Positions 34,222 to 43,356 are shown, counted from the stretch's first letter. The stretch: 64,000 nt of DNA from Halomonas sp. NO4 (GCF_010994375.1 NZ_WHMA01000015.1:1-64000); one strand, 5' to 3'. Numbers and translations: made by a program. The notes: a model not told the origin generated them from the sequence alone.

Positions 34222-35172
34222 GTGGCCCCGCTCGATGACCTGGCCTTCTTCCAGCAACTGGCGCGCGCCGGCAGCCTCACCGCCACGGCGCGCACGCTCG
34301 GGTTGTCGCTGTCGGCGGTGAGCAAGCGCTTGAAGCAGCTCGAGGCGCGCCTGGGGGTGACGCTTGCCAGCCGCACCACGCGCCGGCTGACGCTGACCGC
34401 CGAGGGCGAGCGTTACCTGACACGTGGCACGGCGATCCTCGAGGAGCTCACCGAGCTGGAAGAGACCCTGGGCGAGCAGCGCGCGGCGCTCTCCGGGCCG
34501 CTGACGGTCAACGCCACCTTCGGCTTCGGGCGGCGTCACGTGGCGCCGCTGCTCTCCGCGTTCTGCCGCCAGCACCCCGGTATCGAGGCGCAGCTCGAGC
34601 TCACCAACTTCCCCTTGAGCCTGGGGGAGCGCGAGGTGGACATCGGCATTCGCGTGGGCGAGCCGCCGGACTCGCGCCTGGTGGCGCGGCGCATCCTGGC
34701 CAACCGGCGCGTGCTCTGTGCCGCCCCCGCCTACGTGGCACAGATGGCACCGCTCGAGTCGCCGGCCGACCTCGCCGCCCACCCCTGCCTGGTGCTGCGC
34801 GAGAACGCCAGCGACTTCGCGGTGTGGCGCTTCCAGCGTCGCGACGCCAGCGGGGCGACCCAGGCGATCAAGGTGAGCGGCCCGCTCGCCAGCAACGACG
34901 GCGAGGTGATCGTCGGCCTGACGCTGGACGGCCACGGCATCGCCCTGCGCTCCTGGTGGGACGTGCACGCCCAGCTGGCAAGCGGCGCACTGGTCGAACT
35001 GCTCCCCGCCTGGCAGGGTGTGCGCGCGGATTTTCACGCCGTCTATGCCCAGCGGCGCCATGTGCCGCTGCGTATCCGCGCCTTCATCGCCTATCTTGAG
35101 CAGGAGATGGAGCGTCGTGTGCCGCCTTTGCCGTCAGGGGAACGCCAACACCAGGGAGAGTCGTCATCGTGA
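34222..35172 (+). CDS. LysR-family regulator, DmlR-like
   Basis: 316 residues from GTG 34222, chosen because AGGTGGAG (34208-34215) precedes it; an earlier in-frame GTG at 34210 has none. N-terminal HTH LAFFQQLARAGSLTATARTLGLSLSAVSKRLKQLEARLG, then the effector domain with VDIGIRVGEPPDSRLVARRI. The CRP-subgroup pattern is that of DmlR, the regulator of D-malate use. It is divergent from the hydrolase-dehydrogenase pair and shares a 102-bp promoter region. A glycosyltransferase gene overlaps its 3' end. Confidence 0.87.
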   Translation: MAPLDDLAFFQQLARAGSLTATARTLGLSLSAVSKRLKQLEARLGVTLASRTTRRLTLTAEGERYLTRGTAILEELTELEETLGEQRAALSGPLTVNATFGFGRRHVAPLLSAFCRQHPGIEAQLELTNFPLSLGEREVDIGIRVGEPPDSRLVARRILANRRVLCAAPAYVAQMAPLESPADLAAHPCLVLRENASDFAVWRFQRRDASGATQAIKVSGPLASNDGEVIVGLTLDGHGIALRSWWDVHAQLASGALVELLPAWQGVRADFHAVYAQRRHVPLRIRAFIAYLEQEMERRVPPLPSGERQHQGESSS

Positions 35173-36494
35173 ATGTGCTGATGTTCACCAATACCTATCT
35201 GCCGATCGTCGGCGGGGTCAGCGAATCGGTGCAGCGCCTCAAGGTGCAGCTGCAGGCCGCCGGCCACCGTGTGCTGGTGGTGGCGCCGCGCCTCGAGGGG
35301 CAGCCGCGTCACGAGGCCGACGTGGTGAGGGTGACCGCGGTGCAGCACTTCAACGGCAGCGACTTCTCGCTGCCGGTGCCCATTCCCGGGCAGCTCTTCG
35401 AGGCCATCGAGGCCTTCGAGCCCGATGTCGTCCATGCCCACCACCCCTTCCTGCTCGGCGACACGGCAGCCCGCGCCGCCGATACCTATGGCCTGCCCCT
35501 GGTGTTCACTCACCACACCCTCTACGAGCACTACACCCACTACGTGCCCGGCGACTCGACGCGCATGCAGCGCTTCGCCAAGGCGCTGGCCACCGAGTAC
35601 ACGCGCATGTGCGATGCGGTGATCGCCCCCAGCGAGAGCATTCGCGACCTGCTGCTCGCGCGCGACGCCAACCCCGCGATCGCGGTGGTGCCGAGCGGGG
35701 TGGACACGGCCCGCTTCGCCGGCGGCAGCGGCGCGGCATGGCGGCGTCGCCTGGGCATTCCCGCCGAGGCCTACGTGATCGGCCACCTAGGGCGCCTGGC
35801 CCGGGAGAAGAATCTCGCCTTGCTGGCCGCGGCGGTGGCCCGGGCGCTGGCGGCGCTGCCGGCGGCGCACTTCCTGGTGGTGGGCGAGGGCGAGGCGCGC
35901 CAGGCCCTGGTGGACGCCGCCGCGGCCGAGGGCGTGGCGGCACGCGTGCACTTCACCGGCTGCCTGCACGGTCAGGCGCTGATCGATGCCTACCACGCCA
36001 TGGACGTGTTCGCCTTCGCCTCGCACAGCGAGACCCAGGGGATGGTGGTCGCCGAGGCGATGGCGGCGGGGCTGCCGGTGGTGGCCGTGGACGCCCCCGG
36101 GGTGCGCGAGGTGGTCGAGGAGGGCGTCAACGGGCGGCTGCTCGCCGAGGACGATGCCGAGGCTATGGCGGAAGCGCTGGTGGCACTGGCCGCGCCCGAC
36201 GCCCGGGCGCCGCTCGCCGAGGGGGTGCGGGCCACGGCCGCTATCTACGACGAGGCGCGCTGCGCCGAGCGTTGCCTGGCCGTCTACCGGCAGGCCATTG
36301 CCCGGGGCGGGCCCTTCACCCACGCTGATGACGGCGGCTGGGAGCGGGTGCGCGCGCGGCTGGGCGCCGAGTGGCGCCTGCTGCGCCACCGCGGGCGGTT
36401 GCTCAAGCAGCTGGTGCAGGAGGAGTGGGAGCAGGAACGCCCCGACTGGTGGCCGCGGCGCGGCGAGAGCGAGTCGGAACTGCCGCCCAAGTAG
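35169..36494 (+). CDS. GT4-family glycosyltransferase
   Basis: 441 residues, start GTG 35169 with GGGAGAG upstream, overlapping the LysR stop by four bases. GT-B fold: N-lobe MFTNTYLPIVGGVSESVQRL, VVHAHHPFLLGDTAARAA and FTHHTLYEHYTHYVPGD; C-lobe IGHLGRLAREKNLALL and the nucleotide-sugar site SHSETQGMVVAEAMAAGLPVVAVDAPGVREVV. It resembles glycolipid-type glucosyltransferases acting on diacylglycerol or phosphatidylinositol. About 60 extra C-terminal residues are basic and Trp-rich (EWEQERPDWWPRR), possibly for membrane contact. Acceptor unknown. Confidence 0.85.
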   Translation: MNVLMFTNTYLPIVGGVSESVQRLKVQLQAAGHRVLVVAPRLEGQPRHEADVVRVTAVQHFNGSDFSLPVPIPGQLFEAIEAFEPDVVHAHHPFLLGDTAARAADTYGLPLVFTHHTLYEHYTHYVPGDSTRMQRFAKALATEYTRMCDAVIAPSESIRDLLLARDANPAIAVVPSGVDTARFAGGSGAAWRRRLGIPAEAYVIGHLGRLAREKNLALLAAAVARALAALPAAHFLVVGEGEARQALVDAAAAEGVAARVHFTGCLHGQALIDAYHAMDVFAFASHSETQGMVVAEAMAAGLPVVAVDAPGVREVVEEGVNGRLLAEDDAEAMAEALVALAAPDARAPLAEGVRATAAIYDEARCAERCLAVYRQAIARGGPFTHADDGGWERVRARLGAEWRLLRHRGRLLKQLVQEEWEQERPDWWPRRGESESELPPK

Positions 36495-36513
36495 CGCCTC
36501 ACCCAAGTAGCGG

Positions 36514-37200
36514 TTACCCCTGCCGCCGGCTCCGACGCCGATCAGCCCAGCGTTTGAGCCCCGCCAGCAGGGCCACGCCGGCCAGCACCCCGCCGAGGGA
36601 CCACAGGAGGTCGCCGCGGCTGTCGGCGGTGGCCAGCTCGCCGAGCTGGCTGCCCAGCAGGGTGACGCCGGCAAGGCCCGGCAGGATACCCAGCGCCGAG
36701 CCGATCATGTAGTCGCGAAAGCGCAGGCGGAAGGCGCCGGCCATCAGGTTGGTCAGGGTGAAAGGCGCCAGAGGCAGCAGGTTGACCAGCGTCATGGTGC
36801 GGATGCCGCGCCGCGTCAGGTAGCGCGACACGCCGCGCAGGTGCTTGCCGCCGTGGCGCACCAGTGCCTCGCGGCCGATCCGTCGCCCCACCCACCAGGT
36901 GAGCATGGAGGCGGCGAGGGTGCCGGCGAGCGCATAGGCGAAGCCCCACCAGGGGCCGAACAGCAGCCCCGTCAGCGCTACCAGCAGGCTGAGCGGGAAC
37001 ATCACCAGCGACGCGCCGGCGTAGACCGCGATCACCACCAGCACCGCCCAGCTGGCGTCGCGCCAGGCCACCGAGCCCTTGGCCAGGGCCAGCAGCGCCT
37101 CCAGGGTCAGCACCTTCTCCAGAGCCAGCCACTGCCAGCCGAGCCCCAGGGCCACCAGCACGGCCAGCGCGACGAACAGGAAAAGAACCGAACGGGGCAT
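36514..37200 (-). CDS. TVP38/TMEM64 (VTT-domain) inner-membrane protein
   Basis: 228 residues with six hydrophobic segments. The VTT signature appears as VYAGASLVMFPLSLLVALTGLLFGPWWGFAYAL followed by VGRRIGREAL, and later NLLPLAPFTLTNLMAGAFRLRFRDYMIGSALGILPG. DedA/VTT proteins are linked to lipid scrambling. It converges on the glycosyltransferase gene, with 19 bp between stops. The C-terminus is strongly basic (KRWADRRRSRRQG). Confidence 0.88.
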   Translation of the reverse strand: MPRSVLFLFVALAVLVALGLGWQWLALEKVLTLEALLALAKGSVAWRDASWAVLVVIAVYAGASLVMFPLSLLVALTGLLFGPWWGFAYALAGTLAASMLTWWVGRRIGREALVRHGGKHLRGVSRYLTRRGIRTMTLVNLLPLAPFTLTNLMAGAFRLRFRDYMIGSALGILPGLAGVTLLGSQLGELATADSRGDLLWSLGGVLAGVALLAGLKRWADRRRSRRQG

Positions 37201-37279
37201 GGCGGGCGCCTGGACTGCGAAGGGGCCTACAGGATACGGGGGCGGCGCCCGCCTTCCAATGGCGCCCGCGGTGTGGGGA

Positions 37280-38209
37280 TCAGAGCGAGAGCGCCTCGCG
37301 CACCGCCGGCCAGGCGGGCTCGCCGTCGCGGTCGCTGACCTCGGCGAGCATGGCCTCGACCCGTGCGGCGTTGTCGCGAATCCACTGTTCGGCCACAACC
37401 GCGACGTCGCGCTCCTCCTGGCCGTACTCGCGGATCATCCAGCTCTGCTCCTCGGCGCTGAAGGTGAACTGCGAGAAGAAGGTGGCCAAGTTGGGATGGG
37501 CCTCGGCGTAGTCGCCGCGCATCAGCGTCAGGACATCGCTCTCGCCGTTGTTCGCGCCGAACAGGTCCTGGGGATCGTCGAGGTAGCGCATGGGCAGCTC
37601 CAGGTTCATCCAGTGCGGCGTCCAGCCGACCCAGACGATGGGCGCCTCGCGCGAGATGGCGTCGCGCGCGGCGCTGAGCATGCCCACCGTGCTGGTGTCC
37701 ACCACCTGCCAGTCGCCCAGCCCCCAGGCGTCGTCGTCGATGGCGCCATGCAGGATCTCGCTGGCCGCGGAGCCGGCGCCGAAGCCGTGGATCTGGCCCT
37801 CGAAGCGCTCGCGGTTCTCGTCGAGGTCGGCGAAGCTCTGGATGCCCGCCTCGTAGAGGTACTCCGGCACGGCCAGGGTCATCTGAGCGCCGTCGACGTT
37901 GTTGGCCAGGCTCTGGATGGCGCCGTTCGCCTCGAGGGGCTCGAACATCTCGCGCTGGGCGGGCATCCAGCCGCCCAGGAAGACGTCGATGTCGCCGCTC
38001 TCCAGGCCCTGGTAGATCACCTGCAGGCCGATGTCGTGGCGGCGGCTGTCGTAGCCCAGCGGTTCCAGCAACTGCTGGGCGATCTCGGTCTTGACGGTGA
38101 TCCCCGGCCAGGCCGGCACGCCGAAGTCGAGGGTGGCGTCGTCGGCGGTGGCGTTGGCGGCCAGGCCGACGGCCAAGGCAGTGAGAGAAGCGGTCAGAGG
38201 CAGTTTCAT
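37280..38209 (-). CDS. Quaternary-amine ABC transporter substrate-binding protein (OpuAC/ProX/ChoX-like)
   Basis: 309 residues with a signal peptide ending at ANATAD. The binding domain carries the tryptophan motifs that cage trimethylammonium groups: VPAWPGITV near 32-40, FLGGWMPAQ near 77-85 and IVWVGWTPHWMNLE near 190-203. YQGLESGDIDVFLGG is typical. No permease or ATPase gene adjoins, so it must work with a transporter encoded elsewhere. It follows the gamma-butyrobetaine dioxygenase gene, making gamma-butyrobetaine, carnitine, betaine or choline the likely ligand. Confidence 0.88.
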   Translation of the reverse strand: MKLPLTASLTALAVGLAANATADDATLDFGVPAWPGITVKTEIAQQLLEPLGYDSRRHDIGLQVIYQGLESGDIDVFLGGWMPAQREMFEPLEANGAIQSLANNVDGAQMTLAVPEYLYEAGIQSFADLDENRERFEGQIHGFGAGSAASEILHGAIDDDAWGLGDWQVVDTSTVGMLSAARDAISREAPIVWVGWTPHWMNLELPMRYLDDPQDLFGANNGESDVLTLMRGDYAEAHPNLATFFSQFTFSAEEQSWMIREYGQEERDVAVVAEQWIRDNAARVEAMLAEVSDRDGEPAWPAVREALSL

Positions 38210-38234
38210 GCGGGACTCCTTGTCGTAGTGGTGA

Positions 38235-38269
38235 CCGGCGCCTTGTCGTCGGATTGTGGGTGGCGCCGG
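38235..38269 (-). terminator. Hairpin between dioxygenase and binding-protein genes
   Basis: CCGGCGCC and GGCGCCGG form a perfect 8-bp stem around a 19-nt loop in the 83-bp gap. It may partially terminate or stabilise the dioxygenase message. Confidence 0.4.
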
Positions 38270-38292
38270 GCGACGGGAAGCGGCGGATGGGG

Positions 38293-39468
38293 TCAGGGCT
38301 GGCGGGCCAGCACCCGCAGGCGCGACTCGAGCATGTCACGGTCGAGGTAGGTGCCCTGGAGGTGGCGCCGGCCGGTATTGGGGTCGAAGGCAGCGCGCCC
38401 GTGCAGCACGCGCCGGTTGTCGAAGGCGATCATGTCACCGGGCCGCAGGCTCAGGTCAAGCTGGTGGCGCGGCTCGTGGAGCAGCGTCCAGAAGCGGTGA
38501 TAGGCGCGGTACCAGGGCTCGATGACCTCGGCAGGCAGACGCAGGGTGTCGCGAATCCAGTTGTTGAAGCGGACTTCCACGACCCGGCCGTCGGCGTTGC
38601 AGGCGAGGATCGGCGCGCATATGGCGATATCCTGCTCCTCGTCCTGGAAGCGAAAATCAATGGGCGTCTCGCTCAGCAGGCGGAAGGCTTCGGGGTCCTC
38701 GCGGCGCAGGGTCTCGGCGACCTGGTAGCCATCGGCGAACAGCGACTCGCCGCCCTCGGCGTCGTTCTCCAGGCAGTAGAGCAGCTGGATGGCCGGCGGG
38801 TGTTGCCAGTTGGGCAGGTCGGTATGCAGCGCCAGGCCGATGGCAGTATAGGCGGCGTTGTTGGGGTTGGGCTTGGACTGCACGTCGAAGCGGGCGCCGA
38901 AGTTGGTGGCGCGCAGCGGGCCGATGCGCGTGGCGAGCCGGCTGACTTCCTCGTCGGCGAGCGGGCCCTCCTCGAGCAGCACCAGGCCGTCGCGAATCAG
39001 CGCCTCGAGCCAGGCGCGCTCGCCGGTCGCGCTGCCGGTGAAGTCGGCATGGCGGATCCGCTCGAGGCGATAGGCGTCGTCCCAGGGTCGCGGTGCGGGC
39101 AGTGGGGAGGCGGCGGCCTGGCCCGGACGGCGCTGGTGCAGCCAGCCGCCGTCGAAGCGGCTCTCGTGGCCATCGGGCCAGGTCAACTGCAGGTGGCCGT
39201 CGGTCAGGTGCATCTCGCTGGCGGGCGCCACGGTGGCGCGGGGCAGGACCAGGCGCTCGCGGGTCTGGGGATGACGGCACGCGGTGCAGGCGCAGTGGTC
39301 GCGCAGCCACAGCCAGGGGAGGCGGGCCTCGGTGCCGTCCTCCCAGGTCAGGACGACGCCATCGGCACCGGACCGGGCGTCGCGCAGCCGGGGGGCGTCG
39401 ACGTAGGGCGCGAGCTCATGCATGTCTACCTGCTCGGCGCGGGTCTCAGGGGATGGGGTGGCGAGCAT
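38293..39468 (-). CDS. Gamma-butyrobetaine dioxygenase
   Basis: 391 residues from ATG 39468 (RBS GAGGAGG). An Fe(II)/2-oxoglutarate oxygenase that would hydroxylate gamma-butyrobetaine to carnitine. The N-terminal DUF971-like zinc domain has LRDHCACTACRHPQTRERL with the expected Cys3-His pattern. The catalytic TauD-like domain has the iron motif His-x-Asp in LALHTDLPNW and the distal His in NRRVLHGRAAF, plus the Arg for 2-oxoglutarate nearby (HLQGTYLDRD). These define the BBOX family. A divergent LysR at 39597 is its likely regulator. Confidence 0.9.
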   Translation of the reverse strand: MLATPSPETRAEQVDMHELAPYVDAPRLRDARSGADGVVLTWEDGTEARLPWLWLRDHCACTACRHPQTRERLVLPRATVAPASEMHLTDGHLQLTWPDGHESRFDGGWLHQRRPGQAAASPLPAPRPWDDAYRLERIRHADFTGSATGERAWLEALIRDGLVLLEEGPLADEEVSRLATRIGPLRATNFGARFDVQSKPNPNNAAYTAIGLALHTDLPNWQHPPAIQLLYCLENDAEGGESLFADGYQVAETLRREDPEAFRLLSETPIDFRFQDEEQDIAICAPILACNADGRVVEVRFNNWIRDTLRLPAEVIEPWYRAYHRFWTLLHEPRHQLDLSLRPGDMIAFDNRRVLHGRAAFDPNTGRRHLQGTYLDRDMLESRLRVLARQP

Positions 39469-39596
39469 CTCGGCCTCCTCGGGTGGCGATCGGGATTGAT
39501 GATGGTCAAGGCTCTCTAGGGTGGGGTGTGGTAGTGGCACTGACAAACGATTAATCTGGACCCTATGGCCAAGCTCAACTTATCGCTCGCTTACTC

Positions 39597-40463
39597 ATGA
39601 GTCCCCTACCGCCGCTGCTGTGGCTGCAGGCCTTCGAGGCCGCCGCGCGCACCCTGAGCTTCACCGCCGCCGGGCGCGAGCTGGGCGTGACCCAGGCGGC
39701 GATCAGTCAGCGCATCCGCCTGCTCGAGGACCGCCTGGGGCAGAAGCTCTTCGTGCGCCACCCGCGCAGCCTGACCCTGACCCCGGCGGGCCAGGCCTGG
39801 CTGCCCAGCATCCACGATGCCTTCGCGCGGCTCGCCGAGGGCACCCAGGAGGTGTTCGGCGCCGCGCCGGCCCGGGCCGTGACCCTGCGCACCACGCCGG
39901 TGATCCAGCAGAGCTGGCTGGCGCCGCGCCTGCTGGCCTTCCATCGCGCTCACCCGGAGGTGGCCGTGCGCCTGGTCAGCGCCATCTGGCCCGACGACTT
40001 CGGTCCCCAGGGTGCCGACCTGGAGATCCGCTACGGCCTGGGCGACTGGACGGACATGGAGGCGGTGTCGCTGGGCGACGAGAGCCTGCTGCCGGTCTGC
40101 GCGCCGGCACTGGCGGAGCGGCTGGACGAGCCGGCCGACCTGGCCGGCCACACCCTGCTGCACGCCCTGGGATTCGCCACGGGATGGCCGAACTGGCTGG
40201 AGCAGGCCGGGGTGGCCGGGCTCGAGCGCCACTGCTCGGCGCTCAACTGCGACAACCAGGTGATGACCCTGGCGCTGGCGAGCCGGGGCGGGGGGGTGGC
40301 GCTCACCCATCGGCGCCTGCTCGAGAGTCGCGACGACCTGGTCGTCCCCTTCGCCCTGGCCGTACCCAGCGAGGAGCGCTTCTGGCTGGTGCGGCCGCTG
40401 CGGCGCAGCGACCATCCCGACGCGCTGCTATTGTGGGAGTGGTTGCAGCCGACGGCGGCATGA
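39597..40463 (+). CDS. LysR-family regulator, GcvA-like
   Basis: 288 residues. HTH FEAAARTLSFTAAGRELGVTQAAISQRIRLLEDRLG at 14-49, followed by FVRHPRSLTLTPAGQAWLP; the pattern resembles GcvA-group regulators. The effector domain contains LEIRYGLGDW and GGGVALTHRRLLES. It is divergent from gamma-butyrobetaine dioxygenase with 128 bp between starts, so it probably controls the carnitine/butyrobetaine genes. Confidence 0.85.
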   Translation: MSPLPPLLWLQAFEAAARTLSFTAAGRELGVTQAAISQRIRLLEDRLGQKLFVRHPRSLTLTPAGQAWLPSIHDAFARLAEGTQEVFGAAPARAVTLRTTPVIQQSWLAPRLLAFHRAHPEVAVRLVSAIWPDDFGPQGADLEIRYGLGDWTDMEAVSLGDESLLPVCAPALAERLDEPADLAGHTLLHALGFATGWPNWLEQAGVAGLERHCSALNCDNQVMTLALASRGGGVALTHRRLLESRDDLVVPFALAVPSEERFWLVRPLRRSDHPDALLLWEWLQPTAA

Positions 40464-40486
40464 CTGTCACCAAGGGGAGCCCGACC

Positions 40487-40882
40487 ATGATTCGATACCT
40501 CAGCGCCTTGCTGCTGGCCGGCGCCTGGCTGGCGGCTTCGCCGGCGCAGGCCGAGGGGGTCGAGGGGCGCGACAAGCGAGAGGTGCGCGCCGTCGAACGC
40601 GGCGAGCGCTGGGAGGAGCGCGCGCCACGACAGCGGCGCGAGCGCTCCTTCCAGCACCGGGACGAGGCGCCCGAGCAGCGCCGGTCCGCGGCCGGCATCG
40701 AGCTGATCGTCGACGGCGAGTGGCTGCAGCGCTGGCGCAGCCTGGAGTATCCACAGGACCAGGGCGGGCCCGATCTGTGCCGCCAGCGCGGGCGCATCAC
40801 CTGGTCGACGCGCCGGCTGGCCTGTCCGGACCGGCTGCCCATCGAGGGGCTGCGGCGCGACTCGACGCGCCCGGAGGAGTGA
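40487..40882 (+). CDS. Small exported, highly charged hypothetical protein
   Basis: 131 residues. Signal peptide MIRYLSALLLAGAWLAASPAQA then an Arg/Glu-rich stretch (RDKREVRAVERGERWEERA) to about residue 65, and a short C-terminal domain with two cysteines (LCRQRGRITW, LACPDRL) that could form a disulfide. AAGGGGAG precedes ATG 40487, 23 bp after the LysR stop. No family recognised. Confidence 0.6.
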   Translation: MIRYLSALLLAGAWLAASPAQAEGVEGRDKREVRAVERGERWEERAPRQRRERSFQHRDEAPEQRRSAAGIELIVDGEWLQRWRSLEYPQDQGGPDLCRQRGRITWSTRRLACPDRLPIEGLRRDSTRPEE

Positions 40883-40894
40883 GCGCGGTGTTGC

Positions 40895-41710
40895 TCAGCG
40901 CGGTATTGCCGGCTCGCTCGGCAGCCGCGCCAGCGGCGCCTGGCGGAAGTAGCGGGCGAGCAGGGCGTAGAGCTCGGGGTAGGCGGCGTGGAGCACGTCC
41001 GGGGCGGTGAAGAAGTGCTCGCAGCACACCGCGAAGCATTCGCCGGGGTGAGTGGCGGCGTAGTCGTCGATGGGCGTCGCCTCGCCGCGGGCCAGGTGCG
41101 CCTGGAGGTCGTCCCACACGGCGGTGAAGACGCGGTGCCACTCCTTGGGATCGATATCGCCGGGCAGCGGGGGGAAGCCGTCGACGTCGAGCGAGTTGCC
41201 CAGGTCGAGCTTGTGGGCGAGTTCGTGGATCACCACGTTGAAGCCTTCCAGGCCGCCGCTCTCCATCAGGTCGGTGAAGGAGAGCACCACTGGCCCCTGG
41301 TGGGAGGTCTCGCCGGCGCGCTCGTCCTCGTAGGCGTGCATCACGCCGAACTCGTCCATCTCCTCCACTTGGCGGCGGAAGGCGTCGGGCAGGACCTGGA
41401 TCTCGTGCACCCCGGCGAAGGCCTCGAGGTGCTCGGCGTCAGACCAGCCCAGGGTGAGCAGGCAGCCCTGGGCGGCCAGCGCCAGGCGCGCCGGCAGGTC
41501 GAAGGGCGTGCTCTCGGCCAGCTCGGGATGCAGGCTGATTCGTTTGCTGTGCAGAAAGCGCCAGGCGCGCCAGCCCAGCCGCTCGGCCTCGTCGTCGCCG
41601 AGTGCCGCCAGCAGCGGCAGGCGGGCGCGGGCCTCAGCCCAGTCGGCCTCGGGCAGGGGGTGGCGAGCGGCGAAGCGCTCGGCGCGCCAGCGGTGCAGAC
41701 GCTCCAGCAT
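40895..41710 (-). CDS. mtfA: MtfA (Mlc titration factor A) zinc metallopeptidase, M90 family
   Basis: 271 residues. HELAHKLDL near 162-170 carries the HExxH zinc site, and the third ligand Glu lies in HPGECFAVCCEHFF near 233-246. This is the M90 pattern. In E. coli MtfA binds the glucose repressor Mlc and has aminopeptidase activity. No Mlc is encoded here. It follows the GNAT-nitrilase gene by nine bases on the same strand, so they are cotranscribed. Confidence 0.9.
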   Translation of the reverse strand: MLERLHRWRAERFAARHPLPEADWAEARARLPLLAALGDDEAERLGWRAWRFLHSKRISLHPELAESTPFDLPARLALAAQGCLLTLGWSDAEHLEAFAGVHEIQVLPDAFRRQVEEMDEFGVMHAYEDERAGETSHQGPVVLSFTDLMESGGLEGFNVVIHELAHKLDLGNSLDVDGFPPLPGDIDPKEWHRVFTAVWDDLQAHLARGEATPIDDYAATHPGECFAVCCEHFFTAPDVLHAAYPELYALLARYFRQAPLARLPSEPAIPR

Positions 41711-41719
41711 CGGCTCTCC

Positions 41720-43291
41720 TCAGTTGTCGTCGAGATCCGCTCCCGACTTCCACGACCAGTCGCGCCAGCGCAGGTCGAAGAGGTCCTTGCGGCGATCCTT
41801 GAGGTTGGTCACCGAGCCCTCGGCGCGCACCACGGTGAGCCGCGTCAGGTCGAGGTCCGAGAACATCACCATCTCGGTGTTGGGGGTGGTCTCGGAGAGC
41901 ACGGCGTCGTGGGGGAAGGCGAAGTCCGAGGGCGAGAACACCGACGACTGGGCGTACTGGATATCGAGGTTCTCGATGGAGGGCACGTTGCCCACGCTGC
42001 CGCACAGCACCACGTAGCATTCGTTCTCGATGGCGCGGGCCTGGGCGCAGTGGCGCACCCGCAGATAGCCGTTCTTGGTGTCGGTCCAGAAGGGCACGAA
42101 GAGGATGTCCATGTCCTGGTCGGCGAGCAGCCGCGAGAGCTCCGGGAACTCCACGTCGTAGCAGATCTGGATGCCCACCCGGCCGGCGTCGGTGTCGAAG
42201 ACGCGCAGCTCGTCGCCGCCGTCGATCACCCAGTCGCGACGCTCCTGAGGGGTGATGTGCAGCTTGTCCTGATGCTCGATGGTGCCGTCGCGGTGGCACA
42301 GGTAGCTGACGTTGTAGAGGCGGTCGTCGTCGCGCAGCTCGATCATCGAGCCGGCGACGATATTGATGTTGTAGGCCACCGCCATGCGCGACAGCTCGGT
42401 GACGAACTGCTCGGTGAAGCCGGCCAGAAAGCGGATCGCCGCCTGCTGGTCCTGCTGGGCGGCGCGGTCCTGCAGGCCCATCAGCGGGGCATAGAAGAGC
42501 TCCGGGAAGACCGCGAAGTCGCTCTGGTAGTCGGAGAGCGCGTCGACGAAGTACTCCACCTGCTGCAGCACCGCCTCCACGGAGTCGAACTCGCGCATCT
42601 GCCACTGCACCGCGCCCACCCGCAGCTGGGTGGGGCGGTTCTCGAGAACCCGCTCGGCGGGCTCGAAGAGGATGTTGTTCCACTCCAGCAGGGTCGCGTA
42701 GCCCTGGGATTTCTCATCCTCGGGCAGGTACTTGCGCAGCAGCCGCTTGACCTGGAAGTCGTTGGCCAGCTGGAAGGAGAGGATGGGGTCGTGGATCTCC
42801 TTGCGCGCCACCTTCTCGATGTACTCGGTGGGCGAGAGCTCGTCGGCGTGCTGGTGGTACTCGGGGATGCGCCCGCCGGCCAGTATCGCCCGCAGGTTCA
42901 TCGAGCGGCACAGCTCTTTGCGCGCCTCGTAGAGGCGCCGGCCCAGGCGGTAGCCGCGGTAGTCGGGGTGGATCAGCACGTCCAGCCCGTAGAGGGCGTC
43001 GCCTCCCGGGTCGTTGAGCAGTATCTCGCGATTGCCGATCAGGTCGTCGTAGCGGTGCGGGTTGGAGAACTCGTCGTAGTCGACCCGCACGGTCAGGGCT
43101 ACGCCGACCAGCCGGCCGTCGTCCTCGATGGCGATCTGGCCGTCGGGGAACTCCTGGATCAGCCGGTCGATGCTGTGCCGGGGCCAGGCGCCGCCGATGT
43201 CGTCGTAGACGGCATCCATCAGCGCCTTGAGCTGGGGGTAATCCTCCTGCGTCAGGTTGCGCAGGTTCAGGTGCAGGTCGTCAAGGGACAT
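41720..43291 (-). CDS. GNAT acetyltransferase fused to carbon-nitrogen hydrolase (nitrilase superfamily)
   Basis: 523 residues. Residues 1 to about 190 form a GNAT domain (GLDVLIHPDYRGYRLGRRLYEARKELC is the acetyl-CoA region). Residues 220-515 form a nitrilase domain with the catalytic triad Glu 264 (VFPELFYAPL), Lys 343 (HQDKLHITPQE) and Cys 377 (GIQICYDVEFPEL). Both catalytic parts are intact. Such fusions are widespread in gammaproteobacteria but poorly characterised; the reaction is unknown. It is upstream of and almost contiguous with mtfA. Confidence 0.9.
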   Translation of the reverse strand: MSLDDLHLNLRNLTQEDYPQLKALMDAVYDDIGGAWPRHSIDRLIQEFPDGQIAIEDDGRLVGVALTVRVDYDEFSNPHRYDDLIGNREILLNDPGGDALYGLDVLIHPDYRGYRLGRRLYEARKELCRSMNLRAILAGGRIPEYHQHADELSPTEYIEKVARKEIHDPILSFQLANDFQVKRLLRKYLPEDEKSQGYATLLEWNNILFEPAERVLENRPTQLRVGAVQWQMREFDSVEAVLQQVEYFVDALSDYQSDFAVFPELFYAPLMGLQDRAAQQDQQAAIRFLAGFTEQFVTELSRMAVAYNINIVAGSMIELRDDDRLYNVSYLCHRDGTIEHQDKLHITPQERRDWVIDGGDELRVFDTDAGRVGIQICYDVEFPELSRLLADQDMDILFVPFWTDTKNGYLRVRHCAQARAIENECYVVLCGSVGNVPSIENLDIQYAQSSVFSPSDFAFPHDAVLSETTPNTEMVMFSDLDLTRLTVVRAEGSVTNLKDRRKDLFDLRWRDWSWKSGADLDDN

Positions 43292-43356
43292 GGAGAGTCT
43301 TCCTGAGCCTAGGGGGTGCGGCATTCTAGCATGCTCGCCCCGCTCTCCTGCGAGGT

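Noticed and set aside
39469-39546. Upstream start at 39546 for the gamma-butyrobetaine dioxygenase
   Set aside because: GAGGAGG lies just before ATG 39468; the extra 26 residues are low complexity and not part of the family.
40988-43306. 772-codon plus-strand open frame opposite mtfA and the GNAT-nitrilase gene
   Set aside because: Antisense to intact catalytic motifs on the minus strand; repetitive Val/Gly/His/Gln composition.
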